Source: Brachyhypopomus gauderio (lineage: Eukaryota; Chordata; Actinopteri; Gymnotiformes; Hypopomidae). Taken from it: a stretch of DNA of 64,000 nucleotides. Position numbers and translations under genes: made by a program. The stretch covers positions 1,194,001 to 1,258,000 of the forward strand of contig NW_027506897.1 in NCBI RefSeq assembly GCF_052324685.1. The letters run 5' to 3'. The notes under the pieces were generated by a model that was not told where the DNA came from, did not search any database, and saw nothing but the letters and a program-made list of their open reading frames with translations. Shown one piece after another: positions 1 to 11,624 of this stretch (within the stretch, counting starts at the first letter, position 1; each line of letters begins with the position of its first letter).

Positions 1-49
1 ACATGAGTGTCTCTGGTCTCTGCGTGTCTGTCACTGCGTTCCCCACCTG

Positions 50-230
50 CGTGCGCTACGAGCTTTACTTTGCATCACTTGCAGTGTATGCGTTACGAGC
101 CTTACAAGTGGGTGCTACGGGCTTTACCTTGCATCACTTATAGTGTGTGCGCTAAGAGCTTTACTGGTGCGCTACGAGCTTTACCTTGCATCACTTGCAG
201 TGTGCACTAAGAGCTTTACTGGTTTGGTTG
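50..230. repeat. Degenerate ~58-bp tandem repeat, three copies
   Basis: The core CTACGAGCTTTACCTTGCAT recurs near 56, 115 and 172 with few changes. Confidence 0.75.
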
Positions 231-367
231 CCATGGACAATAAACATCCTTCTGTTCAACCCCCGTCTCCGGCTGCCTCTGTCCCTCTGTCACAATATAT
301 AGTGACTATCCAATTCATAAAGCAGTCCTTCTGAATAAGGGACATAGAAAACCTTTTTTTTCATTAT

Positions 368-1050
368 TCAACTAAAGTAATTTATCTCCCCAAAAACTGA
401 AAATCTTCCAAATGCAGAAGTTTGTGAACGTTTAGTTAGCAGCTTGTGGCTCCTCCTTTTGTCTTCTTCAACCACAAATGAGTGTCTCACATCTGCTTTT
501 GGGGATTGTGTCCACTTCTCCTTGAGAACTCCACCAGTTGAGATGTTGGAGGAACGTACCACCCACTTCAGACCTTACCACAGCACTTCTATGGGATTGA
601 GGTCTGGACTTTGACTGGGCCAATCCAGAGTGCAAATCTTCTTTCTGTTAAGTCATTCCTTGGTAGTTTTGCTGGAATGCTTTGGGTCGTTGCCTTGTGG
701 CATAATCCATTTCTGTCCCAGCTTCAACTCCCTGACTGATGGCAGGAGATTCTGGTCAAAAATTTGTTCATGGGCCTGTGAATTAATGGTGTTCTGGATA
801 ATATGAAGTTGTCCAGGTCTGGAGGCAGAAAAGCAGAACCAGACCTTCACATCTCCACCACCATGCTTCTCTGTTGGGAGGAGTTCTCCTCTTTAAATAC
901 ACTGTTGACTTTTCTCCAAACATGGCCAAATAATTGAATTCTGGACTCATCTGTCCAGAGAATGGACTTCCAGAAAGTCTCTGGTTTGTCCAAGTGCTCT
1001 CTGGAAAAGTTTAAATGGGTAACTGTGTTCTTTCTTCAGAGCAGAAGCTT
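368..1050 (-). mobile_element. Tc1-like DNA transposon fossil
   Basis: Read on the minus strand, fragments of a Tc1-family DDE transposase appear in order: WTDESRIQLFG near 920-965, a KVWFCFSASRPG segment near 815-850, ELKLGQKWIMPQGNDPKHSS near 660-730 and DWPSQSPDLNPIE near 588-626. Frameshifts and stops break the frame, and no terminal inverted repeats were found, so it is a dead remnant. It lies in a tg intron, opposite to tg. Confidence 0.85.
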
Positions 1051-1067
1051 TGTGTGTTAATGTTGTC

Positions 1068-1187
1068 TGCGTCTGGTTATGTACGTATATGCATTTCCAT
1101 GGGTGTGGATTGTCTGTGTCCATGTTCATCGGTCTCACCTGTGGCTCGTCTCGTGATCATGATCGTCTATTTAACGTGCGTCACATT
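1068..1187 (+). mobile_element. Partial LTR, same group as the solo LTRs at 18362 and 25805
   Basis: It shares blocks with the LTR at 25805: GTCTGCGTCTG, then CTCACCTGTG, CTCGTCTCGT and a TATA-like TCTATTTAA followed by CGTGCG. Both ends are missing. Confidence 0.6.
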
Positions 1188-1200
1188 GGCCTGATTGTAG

Positions 1201-2472
1201 ATCCATGTACATTTATCCCAGATGCTGTCCGAGAGGTCTATAACTCTCTGGAGGAGATGCGTGGGTTGGCCTTAACCTGAATTGTTATTTTTTAATTAAG
1301 TATTATAATTGAATTATATTGTATAATAATTATATATTATAATAAGTTATATATTGTATATAATAATAATGATACATAATTAAAGGATCATAGAATGAAG
1401 AGGTATCACTCTCATAATGTCACGCTCTCTTCCTTAATCAGGTATTATTAGTTTAATCAGTTATTATTTTAATTATCAGTTATTATTATTCTTATTTCAA
1501 TGATTGTTCTTTTTTAATGATCTTTTAGTTTCTTTGTTACCTATTGGTACTCTTTATTTACTGAAGACACAGCTGTGTGATTTTACTCAAAAATAATAAA
1601 TATTTTCAATACACAGGAGCAGTTATATTTGATGCATAACATGATAAACCATGTCTATAGTTGTGGCAATTAATGGCAAATGCACACAAAATAAATTAAA
1701 ACACTGCAAACATTTACTTAGTATAACTATTTAGAAACAGTGTCTGGGGTATTTATCAGTAAACGTCTTACGTCTTGATGTCGGGTCATCGCTGGTAGTG
1801 AAGTCGGTTCTGGACCGCTGACTTGTGTGTGTGTTCCCCATCACTGGGTCCTGGTCTGCACGTCCCACAGAGAGAGAGTGCTCACTGGGTCTTCTCCATG
1901 CAGGCGGGTTCTCCACCAGGTTCTTGTGTGGTCACTGGAGGTTCTCACCTCTCCTGCTCTGTGTTGATGGAGTATTGGCCGATGCTGATTCCTGCTTTTA
2001 TTTGCTTAGTTTTTTAAACTTCCTGTAGTGGTCTTGAACATGTCAGAATGGGGCAACTGTTTTTCTGACCACATTTTCCACTCCAGCAACAAGCAAACTA
2101 GGAAGTGCTGATAAAGCTGTCTCCAGCATGCAAATGAGCTCGGCACGCTTCTGGTAATGAGTGTGTCTGCTGATGCTAGTAAACATATCTATAAATATCA
2201 CAAACAGCATAAACCACTGTATTGTTTCTAATGTTATTGTTTCTGCAGCATGATGTGTAATGTGATAATATATCAAACCTTATACTGTGTCCATTTGAAC
2301 AAATATTGAGATATATAACTTATGATAATTACACATGATATGCTGTGTAATGTAGTGATTTTTAGTCTTAAGAGGTCTCTTGCTGCATTTTTCTTGCTGT
2401 TTTGCATTGTTGGATTAAAGTTGGAGACGTTGAGACGTTGAGCACTAGCTGATGGACCTGTGTGTGTTCCAG
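1201..2472. other. AT-rich tg intron, nothing recognised
   Basis: Very AT-rich between about 1275 and 1740, then ordinary sequence to the exon at 2473. No conserved ORF, RNA gene or element was recognised. Confidence 0.5.
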
Positions 2473-2637
2473 GGCGGCTCCGTGTTCTCCCCGGCAGCAG
2501 TGATGAGCGGGCAGCAGGCCCGGGACTTGGCGCTGTCTCTGGGCGCCGAGCTGGGCTGCACAGACATGGAGCCCACACAGCTGCTCACCTGCCTGAGAGA
2601 GAAACCGGCCAAGATCATCAACGGCGCTCAGACCAAG
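2473..2637 (+). CDS. tg: tg coding exon (first in window)
   Basis: Acceptor AG at 2471-2472 after a T/G-rich tract; donor AAG|GTGTCT at 2638. 165 bases, 55 codons, phase 0 at both ends, starting GGSVFSPAAV and ending with the ChEL segment KIINGAQTK. Confidence 0.93.
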
Positions 2638-4414
2638 GTGTCTCCGCCAGTGACACACACTCTGACTGCGGAGTTGTGCTTGACTAAATCAGTGTTACCC
2701 ACCTGTGTTTGACTGCAAAACAGCCCCCAAAGGCCTCTACACTTCCTTAGCAGATTTTTAAACAGCATCAGTTTTACAAATGATGTGGTGATTGTGAAGC
2801 ACTTACGTGAGTGTGTTTGCAGCTGCTGGCAGTGAGTGGCCCTCTGCTGGCCTGGGCTCCTGTGGTGGATGGTGTGGTGGTGGGAGAAGATCCATCTGTG
2901 GCCCTGCGCTCCGGACGCTTCCGTGCCGTCCCCCTGATGCTTGGCACTTCAGCAGAGGATGGCCTGGTCAGCAGAGCCAAGAACATTAAGGTCCAGCCTG
3001 GTCTTCACCTCCTGAAGATCCCCTGACTGAGAAAGAGCTGTACTGTCATACCATGATTCTGTATTCTGAGAAGTCACATTTGTTGTTGCTTATTTTTTGT
3101 GGCTATTGAAATAGAATTTTGAGCAGCTTCACGGGAGAGCAGACAGTAAAACTGCTTTCTATGAAGCTCTGTCTAATTCCCTCGGAGGAGGTGATGCCAG
3201 CGTGTTTGTGAAGGAAGCAGCCACGTGGTTCTACTCCCTACAACACTCTCCGACCCCCTCTGGCTACAACGTCTTCTCCCGTGCGCTAGAGAACGCCACG
3301 CGGTAAGAGCGGCCGCCATCAGCGTTATTGTCCCAAAGGTGCTGCTGATGCCTACAGTGATGTTCAGAACCTCACCGTGTAAATAGCCCCTCCTGCATCT
3401 TCAGCACAACACAGTGCATCCCAAAGCTTTACACATAGCTTTACATGTAGCTTTACACATAGCTTTACACGTAGCTTTACACATAGCTTTACACATAGCT
3501 TTACACATAGCTTTACACGTAGCTTTACACGTAGCTTTACACGCATCTTTACACATAGCTTTACATGTAGATTTACATGTAGCTTTACACATAGCTTTAC
3601 ATGTAGCTTTACACATAGATTTACATGTAGCTTTACACATAGCTTTACATGTAGCTTTACACATAGCTTGTATTTTCACTTTGCAGTCAGTTATGCCCTT
3701 CAGTTAAATTACGTTCTGGTGTTCTTGGTAGCCCCTGAACAGAACCTTGCTCATTTAACGTCCAGCACCCTGTCAGGTTTGGTTAGTGGTGAGCTATGTG
3801 AAAGCTGACCTGAAATAGATTTGTGTTTTGGGCACAAAGCAGTCATATGTGTGTATGGTTGGCTCTCTGTTTAAAATAGAGCCCTCAAAAAGCGTTCAGT
3901 AGGGGTGGCACCACCGAGTCAAGCTGAGAAGGGCGTTGTTTTGTGGGCACGAGGAAGGAAGAGGAACCAGCTGAGCTTCACTGAAATAGACGTTGGGGCA
4001 CAGAGCATGAATACAAGTTGATGTTTTTCTACTGACCTGAGATCATTTTTGTGGTTTTCCTTATTATGGTAAAAATCAGAATTTGAGTGGATGAAGCTAG
4101 CACAGCAGTGACCCGGGGTCGAGGTTGGGGTCAGTGCCGGGGTCAGAGCCGGGGTCAGAGCCAGGGTCAGGGTCTCAGGAGTCTGAGAGGTGTCTGTGTG
4201 TTTCTCTCTCTGTGTTTGTGCACACGGCTGCTCCGTCTCGTATTGATCGTGGCCAACAACATTCTTTACATGACGTTTAGTAACAGCTTGTCCATTGAAT
4301 TTCCACTTTGATTTAGAGGCCTAAAAGCTTGAGTGTTGTTGTTGTTGTTGTTTAGTGAAGGAGAGTGAGTGAGTGAGTGAGTGAGTGAGTGAGTGAGTGA
4401 GTGAGTGAGTGAGT

Positions 4415-4460
<46 letters not shown>

Positions 4461-7400
4461 GTCCAGTGCCTCCCGCTGCCCATGTAATGACTACTGTCAG
4501 ATATAGCACAGACGCACTGACCCCCACATAATGACAGAAACACGTGCAACACGCCTGCCAACCTGTGGCCACTGCACCATAGCAACCGCCAGAGCCCGGC
4601 ATAGCAACCGCTAGTGTGCACATACACAAACGAGCCTTTACGCTGCACTACAGATGCTGTACAGCCATCTAGAAGACTCACATAATACAACCTGGCGCCT
4701 GTTGTTCGGATCACTGTGTGTATGACACAATAACTTGAAGCTGGACACCTTGTCTGTGCCGTATTAGTAAATATAACTGCACGTTCCTCCTGTCCTCTCT
4801 AACTTCTGTGAAATGTTGCCAACATTTGTCCAGTTCAAACATAGAGATGTTTTAAAGGAAATTCTTTATTTATGGTTTCTTACACATGGTGTTGGTGTAA
4901 CCGGATTAGACTGAAAACCATGTTTAGTCCTAAACATAAGCCAGCATGGGTAGTCCTGGCTTATTTGACTGTAGCACCATTTTGAGTGTCTCTGTGTGAA
5001 TATGTGGCATGTTTGAGGAGGTGCACCGCCACAGACCAGAGACGGCAGTGTGTGCCAGAAGTGTGGGAGGAGCTTCTCACACGACGAGACCCTCGGAAAC
5101 TCTTACATCATGTGGCACAGGGCTGAACACGTTCTTAGTGGGTTAAGATTAGCTTAATTATTTACTCCAGAACACCAGAGTGGTGGCCGTACCACCTGTG
5201 GAGTGTGAAGAAGAGGAGGGGGGGAGGAGTGAGGAAGGGTTAGGGTTGGAGTCCTGAGCCATGCTTATATCTCTTATCTGGGGAGATGTTTCATTTTAAG
5301 TTTTATCATCAGCAGAATGAAAACTCCACATGTGTCATCTGTATCTGTGTTACTAACCATGATCTAAGCGATGTGTGGTGTTTATGTCCATCTCAAGTGT
5401 GGGCAGAGCATGAAACAGCAATACTGTCTTTTAATGTGATCGTGCGGTCAGTAATGCTGACTGAACTGTAGCATCATAGATCAAGGGATCGTATTCGTGT
5501 GTTTTTTCTACTACAGAGATTTCTTCATCATCTGTCCGTCGGTGAGCATGGCACGCTTCTGGGCCTCCCACTCACGCTCCAGTGTTTACATGTACCACCT
5601 GCCTGCAGAAATGACACACAGCAGGTGCTGGTCCATCTTTCTGCTTCTACCTCCTTGGAATTTTGACTTTCATGAATGATGATGGTAAAAGTGAAAAGAA
5701 ATGTAAAACAGTTTCATGAACATCTCCATGATGTAAAACATTTGAAAGATCTGAGCTGCTGTGGTGTCTGACATTCGTGAACCCTCATGACTCTAAAATA
5801 GCAAGAGCACGCCAAATCACAAATGTTTCAAAACCCTTCACGATAATCAGATCGTACCTATGAAAGGTTAAAGATTAAAGACTAAATGCAACCTGACATC
5901 TAATTGCATGTGATAAATCTATTTTCTCCTCTATCCCAGTGCGGACTTTGATTTTCCTCTGGATGTACAGTATGTGTTTGGAGTGCCACATGTCCCAGCA
6001 AAGCACCAGTACTTCACGTCCACAGAGAGAGATCTATCATCACAGATGATGACCTACGTGGCCAATTTCATCAAGTCTGGGTTAGTTATCATAACACTGA
6101 TGCATTAGTTATCATAACACTGATGCATTAGTTATCATAACACTGATGCGTTAGTTATCATAACACTGATGCGTTAGTTATCATAACACTCATGCGTTAG
6201 TTATCATAACACTCATGCGTTAGTTATCATAACACTCATGCATTAGTTATCATAACACTCATGCGTTAGTTATCATAACACTCATGTGTTAGTTATCATA
6301 ACACTGATGCGTTAGTTATCATAACACTCATGTGTTAGTTATCATAACACTCATGAGTTAGTTATAACACTCATGAGTTAGTTATAACACTCATGAGTTA
6401 GTTATCATAACACTCGTGAGTTAGTTATTATAACACTCATGAGTTAGTTATAACACTCATGAGTTAGTTATAACACTCATGAGTTAGTTATCATAACACT
6501 CATGAGTTAGTTATCATAACACTCATGAGTTAGTTATAACACTCATGAGTTAGTTATCATAACACTCATGAGTTAGTTATAACACTCATGAGTTAGTTAT
6601 CATAACACTCATGAGTTAGTTATAACACTCATGAGTTAGTTATCATAACACTCATGAGTTAGTTATCATAACACTCATGAGTTAGTTATAACACTCATGA
6701 GTTAGTTATAACACTCATGAGTTAGTTATCATAACACTCATGAGTTAGTTATCATAACACTCATGAGTTAGTTATAACACTCATGAGTTAGTTATCATAA
6801 CACTGGGTTTGCTGTCAGATAAGCAGCCTGTGTTTGCTGCTGTATCTTCATCTTCATCTGCTGTATCTTCATCTTCATCTGCTGTATCTTCGTCTTCCTG
6901 CTCATCCATCTCAATTCCTTTTTTTCAGAAACCCCAATCTCCCCGTCTCCGTGGCTACGGTGTCCTTCGGTGAGGTTTTGCCCCCCTGGCCTCTGTTTCT
7001 GCCCCACCCCAGTGGGCAGAACTATAAGGAGCTGTCCGTTACCCTTAGTAACCGCCAGCACCTGCAGGCACCCCAGTGTTCTTTTTGGTTGGAGTACGTG
7101 CCTGTCCTGAACTCCTCCACCGGTCAGTAACACCCCCCTGTGACTCTCCCCCCCTGTGACACTCCCCCTGTGACACTCCCCCGCTGGGACACTCCCCCCC
7201 TGTGACACTCCTCCCCTGTGACACTCCTCCCTATGTGTGACACTCCTCCCTATGTGTGACACTCTGTCCTCTGTGTGACACTCCCTCCTCTTTGTGACAC
7301 TACCCCTCTTGTGTGACACTCTATTCTCTGTGTGACACTCCCCCTCTTGTGTGACACTCTATTCTCTGTGTGACACTCCCCCTCTGTGACACTCCCTCCC

Positions 7401-8532
7401 GTGTGACACTCTCTCCCCTGTGTGACACTCTCTCCTCTGTGTGACACTCCCCCTCTGTGTGACACTCCCTCCTCTGGATGACACTCTCTCCTCTGTGTGA
7501 CACTCTCTCCTCTGTGTGACACTCCCCCTCTGTGTGACACTCCCCCTCTGTGTGACACTCCCTCCTCTGTGTGACACTCTCTCCTCTGTGTGACACTCTC
7601 TCCTCTGTGTGACACTCCCTCCTCTGTGTGACACTCTCTCCTCTGTGTGACACTCTCTCCTCTGTGTGACACTCCCCCTCTGTGTGACACTCCCCCTCTG
7701 TGTGACACTCCCTCCTCTGTGTGACACTCCCTCCTCTGTGTGACACTCCCTCCTCTGTGTGACACTCCCCCTCTGTGTGACACTCTCTCCTCTGTGTGAC
7801 ACTCCCCCTCTGTGTGACACTCTCTCCTCTGTGTGACACTCTCTCCTCTGTGTGACACTCTCTCCTCTGTGTGACACTCCCCCTCTGTGTGACACTCCCT
7901 CCTCTGTGTGACACTCTCTCCTCTGTGTGACACTCTCTCCTCTGTGTGACACTCTCTCCTCTGTGTGACACTCTCTCCTCTGTGTGACACTCTCTCCTCT
8001 GTGTGACACTCTCTCCTCTGTGTGACACTCTATTCTCTGTGTGACACTCTCTCCTCTGTGTGACACTCTCTCCTCTGTGTGACACTCCCCCCTCTGTGTG
8101 ACACTCCCTCCTCTGTGTGACACTCTCTCCTCTGTGTGACACTCTCTCCTCTGTGTGACACTCTCTCCTCTGTGTGACACTCTCTCCTCTGTGTGACACT
8201 CTCTCCTCTGTGTGACACTCTCTCCTCTGTGTGACACTCCTCCACAGTGTTCTGCTTGATCTCAGTATTGTGTTTATGTTTTGATGGTGGTGATGATGTT
8301 GGTATTATTGTTTTAGGTATGAATAGATACATGAATATATCCACATTTGCATATTTTCAGTTACTTTAAAATATTTGTTTTCTTGTCTTATGTTTCAGGC
8401 AAACATGTCTGCAGAACACCTGCGGGTGTGTTGGGAGTATCTCCAACAGAGTCACAGCGGGGGTTCTCGTCTGATCTCAGCTCTTCTGGAACACAGACGC
8501 CACCAAAGTCTGAGAAGGATGCTTACAATTAA
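2473..8532 (+). CDS. tg: Thyroglobulin, 3' part (seven terminal coding exons, cholinesterase-like domain)
   Basis: Thyroglobulin is the large secreted glycoprotein of thyroid follicles on which T4 and T3 are formed. Only its C-terminal cholinesterase-like (ChEL) domain and tail are in the window; the gene starts upstream. Coding exons: 2473-2637, 2823-2990, 3115-3302, 5517-5624, 5940-6080, 6929-7122, 8399-8532. Phases agree at every junction (0, 0, 2, 2, 2, 1) and the frame stays open to TAA. Recognisable family segments are GGSVFSPAAV, LLAVSGPLLAWAPVVDG, ATWFYSLQHS, SRALENATRDFFIICP and YKELSVTLSNRQ. In this family the domain is an inactive esterase homologue needed for dimerisation and export from the ER. 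Two introns are filled by minisatellites that start at or just after the splice donor. The polyadenylation signal at 8640 fits the stop. Downstream ccn4 on the same strand is the usual vertebrate neighbour. Confidence 0.95.
2823..2990 (+). CDS. tg: tg coding exon
   Basis: Acceptor TTTGCAG ends at 2822; donor AAG|GTCCAG at 2991 is weak but in phase 0. It encodes LLAVSGPLLAW through GLVSRAKNIK, matching the thyroglobulin segment that ends in RAK. Confidence 0.92.
3115..3302 (+). CDS. tg: tg coding exon
   Basis: Acceptor AAATAG ends at 3114; strong donor CG|GTAAGAG at 3303; ends in phase 2. It encodes NFEQLHGRADSKTAF through SRALENAT. A 12-bp minisatellite begins about 120 bases beyond the donor. 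Confidence 0.92.
3425..3670. repeat. 12-bp minisatellite (AGCTTTACACAT), ~20 copies
   Basis: Units alternate between ACACAT, ACATGT and ACACGT endings after AGCTTT. The array lies in the tg intron after the exon ending at 3302. Confidence 0.95.
3671..5516. other. tg intron with simple repeats
   Basis: It holds short GGGTCAGAGCC repeats at 4110-4175 and the microsatellite at 4364. Nothing else was recognised. Confidence 0.5.
4364..4460. repeat. (GTGA)n followed by (GA)n microsatellite
   Basis: About 15 GTGA units run directly into about 18 GA units in the tg intron. Confidence 0.95.
5517..5624 (+). CDS. tg: tg coding exon
   Basis: Acceptor CTACTACAG ends at 5516; donor AG|GTGCTG at 5625. 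It completes the split Arg codon and encodes RDFFIICPSVSMARFWASH, then VYMYHLPAEM. Confidence 0.92.
5940..6080 (+). CDS. tg: tg coding exon, donor continuous with a minisatellite
   Basis: Acceptor TATCCCAG ends at 5939; donor GG|GTTAGT at 6081 is itself the first bases of a long tandem array. It encodes ADFDFPLDVQYVFGVPHVP through YVANFIKSG. Confidence 0.92.
6081..6804. repeat. Minisatellite starting at a tg splice donor (23-bp unit with 18-bp variant)
   Basis: The first base of the intron is the first base of the array. The 5' part uses a 23-bp unit (TTAGTTATCATAACACTGAT plus GCG or GCA). The 3' part mixes this with a shorter form lacking the ATCAT step. Many units carry GTTAGT, the same hexamer as the real donor. 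Confidence 0.95.
6829..6900. repeat. Three ~21-bp repeats in a tg acceptor region
   Basis: GCTGTATCTTCATCTTCATC occurs three times just upstream of the acceptor at 6928, enriching the pyrimidine tract. Confidence 0.85.
6929..7122 (+). CDS. tg: tg coding exon
   Basis: Acceptor TTTTTTTCAG ends at 6928; donor G|GTCAGT at 7123. It encodes GNPNLPVSVAT through QCSFWLEYVPVLNSST and ends in phase 1. A 19-bp array starts within ten bases of the donor. Confidence 0.92.
7128..8246. repeat. 19-bp minisatellite in the last tg intron
   Basis: The unit CTCTGTGTGACACTCTCTC has about 58 copies, with more irregular C-rich copies at the donor end (7128-7440) and very regular copies after 7440. Opposite-strand ORFs of up to 292 codons are products of this stop-free unit. 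Confidence 0.97.
8399..8532 (+). CDS. tg: tg last coding exon
   Basis: Acceptor ATGTTTCAG ends at 8398. It encodes a Ser- and Pro-rich tail ending SEKDAYN and TAA at 8530-8532. The tail is hydrophilic and poorly conserved in the family, so its assignment rests on phase and position. Confidence 0.88.
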
Positions 8533-8639
8533 AGTGTCAAAAATGACTAATAATTCAGCACTATTTGAATTCAGCCGCCAACATATAATTTCTGGGGATT
8601 TTTTGTTGCTGTAATGATCCATCTGTGAATGAAACAAAC

Positions 8640-8645
8640 AATAAA
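8640..8645 (+). terminator. tg: tg polyadenylation signal
   Basis: AATAAA about 108 bases after the tg stop codon, followed by a T-rich stretch. Confidence 0.75.
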
Positions 8646-8984
8646 ACTGCATATTAAAAACAAAATGTCTCTCTTCTCTCCTTTCTCTGCTTTAAAATAG
8701 GATATTTTTGCCATCTACAAAATGGTAATTGCAGACAGAAAACTGATTCACATGGTGAACAGTAAATGAATCATGACACGGTCTCTGTCTAGGCGCTTTA
8801 AGCAGGGGTGCGTGGAGACACTGGCGTGGTCGAGAAGCAGCGCAGATGCTGTAGTGTCCAGATGTTTCACTGGATCCAGTGCTGCTGAATTAAATGTCAA
8901 AACTCATGTTCATAGATGTTGTGTGTCTGGCTGTTCTGGTCCAGCTGTTTGGATGCTGTCTCCTGCATAAATCAGACCAAATCA

Positions 8985-9955
8985 GACCATTTTTCATGTC
9001 ATATAATACACTATATTGCCAAAAATATTCGCTCACCCATCCAAATTATTGGAATCAAGTGTTCCAATCACTTCCATGGCCACAGGTGTATAAAATTAAG
9101 CACCTAGGCGTGCAGACTGTTTTTACAAACATTTGTGTAAGAATGGGTCGCTCTCAGGAGCTCTGGAGATTCCAGCATGGAACTGTGATAGGATGCCACC
9201 TGTGCAACAAATACAGTCGTGAAGATTTCCTTATTCCTAAATATTCCACTGTATTATAAGGCAGCTGTATTATAAGAAAACGGAAGTGTTTGGGAATGAC
9301 AGCAACTTGACCACGGAGTGGTAGACCACGTTAACTGACGGAGCGGGGTCAGCAGATGCTGAAGCGTATGGTGCAAAGATGTCGCCAACTTTCTGCAGAG
9401 TCAATCACTACAGACATACAAACTTCATGTGGCCTTCAGATTAGATCAAGAACAGTGCAGAGAGCTTCATGGGATGGGTTTCCATGGTTGAGCAGCTGCA
9501 TCCAAGCCATACATCACCAAGTGCAGTGCAAAGCGTCAGATGCAGTGGTGTAAACTTCGCCTCTGGAGCAGTGCAGAAGCAGTGGAGATGTTCCAAGTGT
9601 AAAGTTTGGTGACGGGAGGATTATGGTGTGGAGTTGTTCTTCAGAAGCTGGGCTTGGCCCCTTAATTCCAGGGAAAGGAACTCTGAATGCTTCAGCATAC
9701 CAAGACATTTTGGACAATTCCATGCTCCCAACTTTGTGGGAACAGTTTGGAGCTGGCCCCTTCCTCTTCCAACATGACTGTGCACCAGTGCACAAAGCAA
9801 GGTCCATAAAGACATGGATGGCAGAGTCTGGTGTGGATTAACCTGACTGGCCTGCACAGAGTCCTGACCTCAACCTGATAGAACACCTTTGGGATGAATT
9901 AGAGCGGAGACTGAGAGCCAGACCTTCTCATCCAACATCAGTATGTGACCTCACA
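8985..9955 (+). mobile_element. Tc1-like DNA transposon, internally deleted and 3'-truncated
   Basis: It begins with the terminal sequence ACTATATTGCCAAAAATATT seen in a widespread fish Tc1 family. Transposase fragments follow: the helix-turn-helix region at 9140-9520, a junction near 9550-9590 where the first catalytic Asp region is missing, then [18 protein letters not shown] at about 9766-9820 and QSPDLN with [15 protein letters not shown] at about 9858-9935. Stops and the deletion make it non-coding, and the 3' terminal repeat is absent. Confidence 0.88.
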
Positions 9956-10499
9956 AAACATCAAAACATCACTTCTAAATATTTTAGCTGCAATCGATGT
10001 TTAGTTTCTTGTTAACTTCTGCCAGAATCATGTAAATAATATTCTCTTGTTTTACCATATTTAATTTAAATGAAAATAAAATATAAATTTAAAGTGAGAA
10101 AATGTTCTGTGACCCTCATTACTAAATCAAAACATTGTTTGCATTAATGTTTATTCCCTTTGTTTTGCAATGTCCAAGTTTATACAGATGAAAGACAAAC
10201 TCTGGGCCTTTTAATTTCAATCATTAAAACATTCGTTAAAGCATTTCTAACTAAAACACCTGCATATCTCAAGTACCGCTGTATAGATTGTGAATGAACT
10301 AAAATGACCAAATGGATGCCGTCTGCATTGTTGAAAATAAACACTTAGGATCTGCCAAGAAAATACCAGCCCTCAAAAAGGAGGCGGAGAGGCAGAGAGG
10401 CGGTCAGTGACTCCGAATGAGCTACAGACCGAGACTGGAATGAAGTAGAACTCACAACTGACCTATATTTAAGATATTTAGAAAGAAGCCGTTACTAAA

Positions 10500-10775
10500 A
10501 AATTCACATCAAACCACATCTGGAGGTTTCCAGAAAACTGGTCTGTTTGTCCAGGGTCAAAGGTTGATTAAGATGGATTACACAGTGGTCAAGTCAAAGT
10601 CCAGATCTCACTTCAAACAAGAACCTGTTATACTATTTGAAAACTGTGGTCCACAAGTGTCCTCAAAGAACTGTGAAGAAGATATAACACATCTACTGGG
10701 AGCAATGAGTGAACATCACTTCTAAACTTTGTGAAAAACTGGTAGAAATGGACTCAAAGCAAGCAGCATTTTCCC
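10500..10775 (+). mobile_element. Tc1-like transposase C-terminal fossil
   Basis: On the plus strand, WSSQSPDL near 10590 and LLYYLKTVVHKCPQ followed by CEKLVE near 10630-10750 match the end of a Tc1 transposase. In-frame stops interrupt it. It belongs to a different Tc1 subfamily from the 8985 element. Confidence 0.7.
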
Positions 10776-10779
10776 ATTT

Positions 10780-11330
10780 TTGTATCTGCTGATAAGTAAT
10801 AGGAGGGTTCACATTGCACTGGCCCAAATGTCTTCTGGCCCCCCTTGTCACTTATAGGTGTCTTAAGAGTATTATAGTAGCATTTAAATGTCTGCCTTAT
10901 TCTTTTTAAAGCAAATCAGTTATGCTCCAACTATGTCTCTCAGTTCATTCTCATACAGGAATCTGCTGGTCATTCCAGAAACGTGTTTGAAAAGTGGTGA
11001 GTGTGCTTTTAAATATTACGGGTCCTAGTACGAAAAAGCAGTTTATGCTTTAATTACTTCAAAGCCTCGTGACTGATGGATATTCTAAGCGTCTTCACGT
11101 CTTATACAATTATTTTAAACGTCATTTAAAATTACATTTATTGGGCGAAGTTGAATTTTATACTGTCATATTCTGTATTATTGTTACTCGAGCCTTTCCG
11201 TTTGTTTTATTGTCATGTTTTACTTTTATAAAGTTTTCAATGCGTTTTCAACCGTCCCGCGACTGCTACAGATAACTGTAATCCAGTCTATAATCAGTGA
11301 AGTCCAGTCCACAACATGAACCCTGCGGCT
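10780..11330. other. Intergenic, AT-rich
   Basis: Between the Tc1 remnant and the GC-rich ccn4 promoter. Nothing recognised. Confidence 0.5.
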
Positions 11331-11339
11331 GCTGGGCAG

Positions 11340-11624
11340 TACCGTGTACCGTGGAGTCGGACGGGTTTACTGCAGCAGACGCGTCGCCCGCCGCGCGGCG
11401 CGGAACGTGCGTGCGTGCGTGCGAATCTCCGCCACGGCAGCTGGAGGAGCGCTGACGTCAGCACGGACCGGGGTTCCGACAGACAGGACGGCGGTACCGA
11501 CAGACAGGACGGCGGTGCGGCAGCGAGCGGCTGACCGGAGTGACGGTGCCGGACGGAATGAGCGGTGTTGGGATGAGAAGAGGGAATACGTTGGTCTCGA
11601 TGTGTGTGAGGGAGAGTAAGAGAG
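11340..11624 (+). promoter_or_regulatory. ccn4: ccn4 promoter and 5' leader, CpG-rich, with a palindromic CRE
   Basis: CpG-dense sequence immediately upstream of the ccn4 start codon. It contains TGACGTCA at 11453-11460, a full cAMP-response-element palindrome, and a 21-bp duplication (GACAGACAGGACGGCGGT) at 11478-11520. The transcription start cannot be placed. Confidence 0.65.

Noticed and set aside
7250..8237. Minus-strand frames of up to 292 codons (RGESVTQRRECHTEE)
   Set aside because: 19-bp array in the last tg intron, open in three frames.
9356..9841. Intact Tc1 transposase gene
   Set aside because: Frameshifts, a stop after the HTH region and deletion of the first catalytic region make the copy non-functional.
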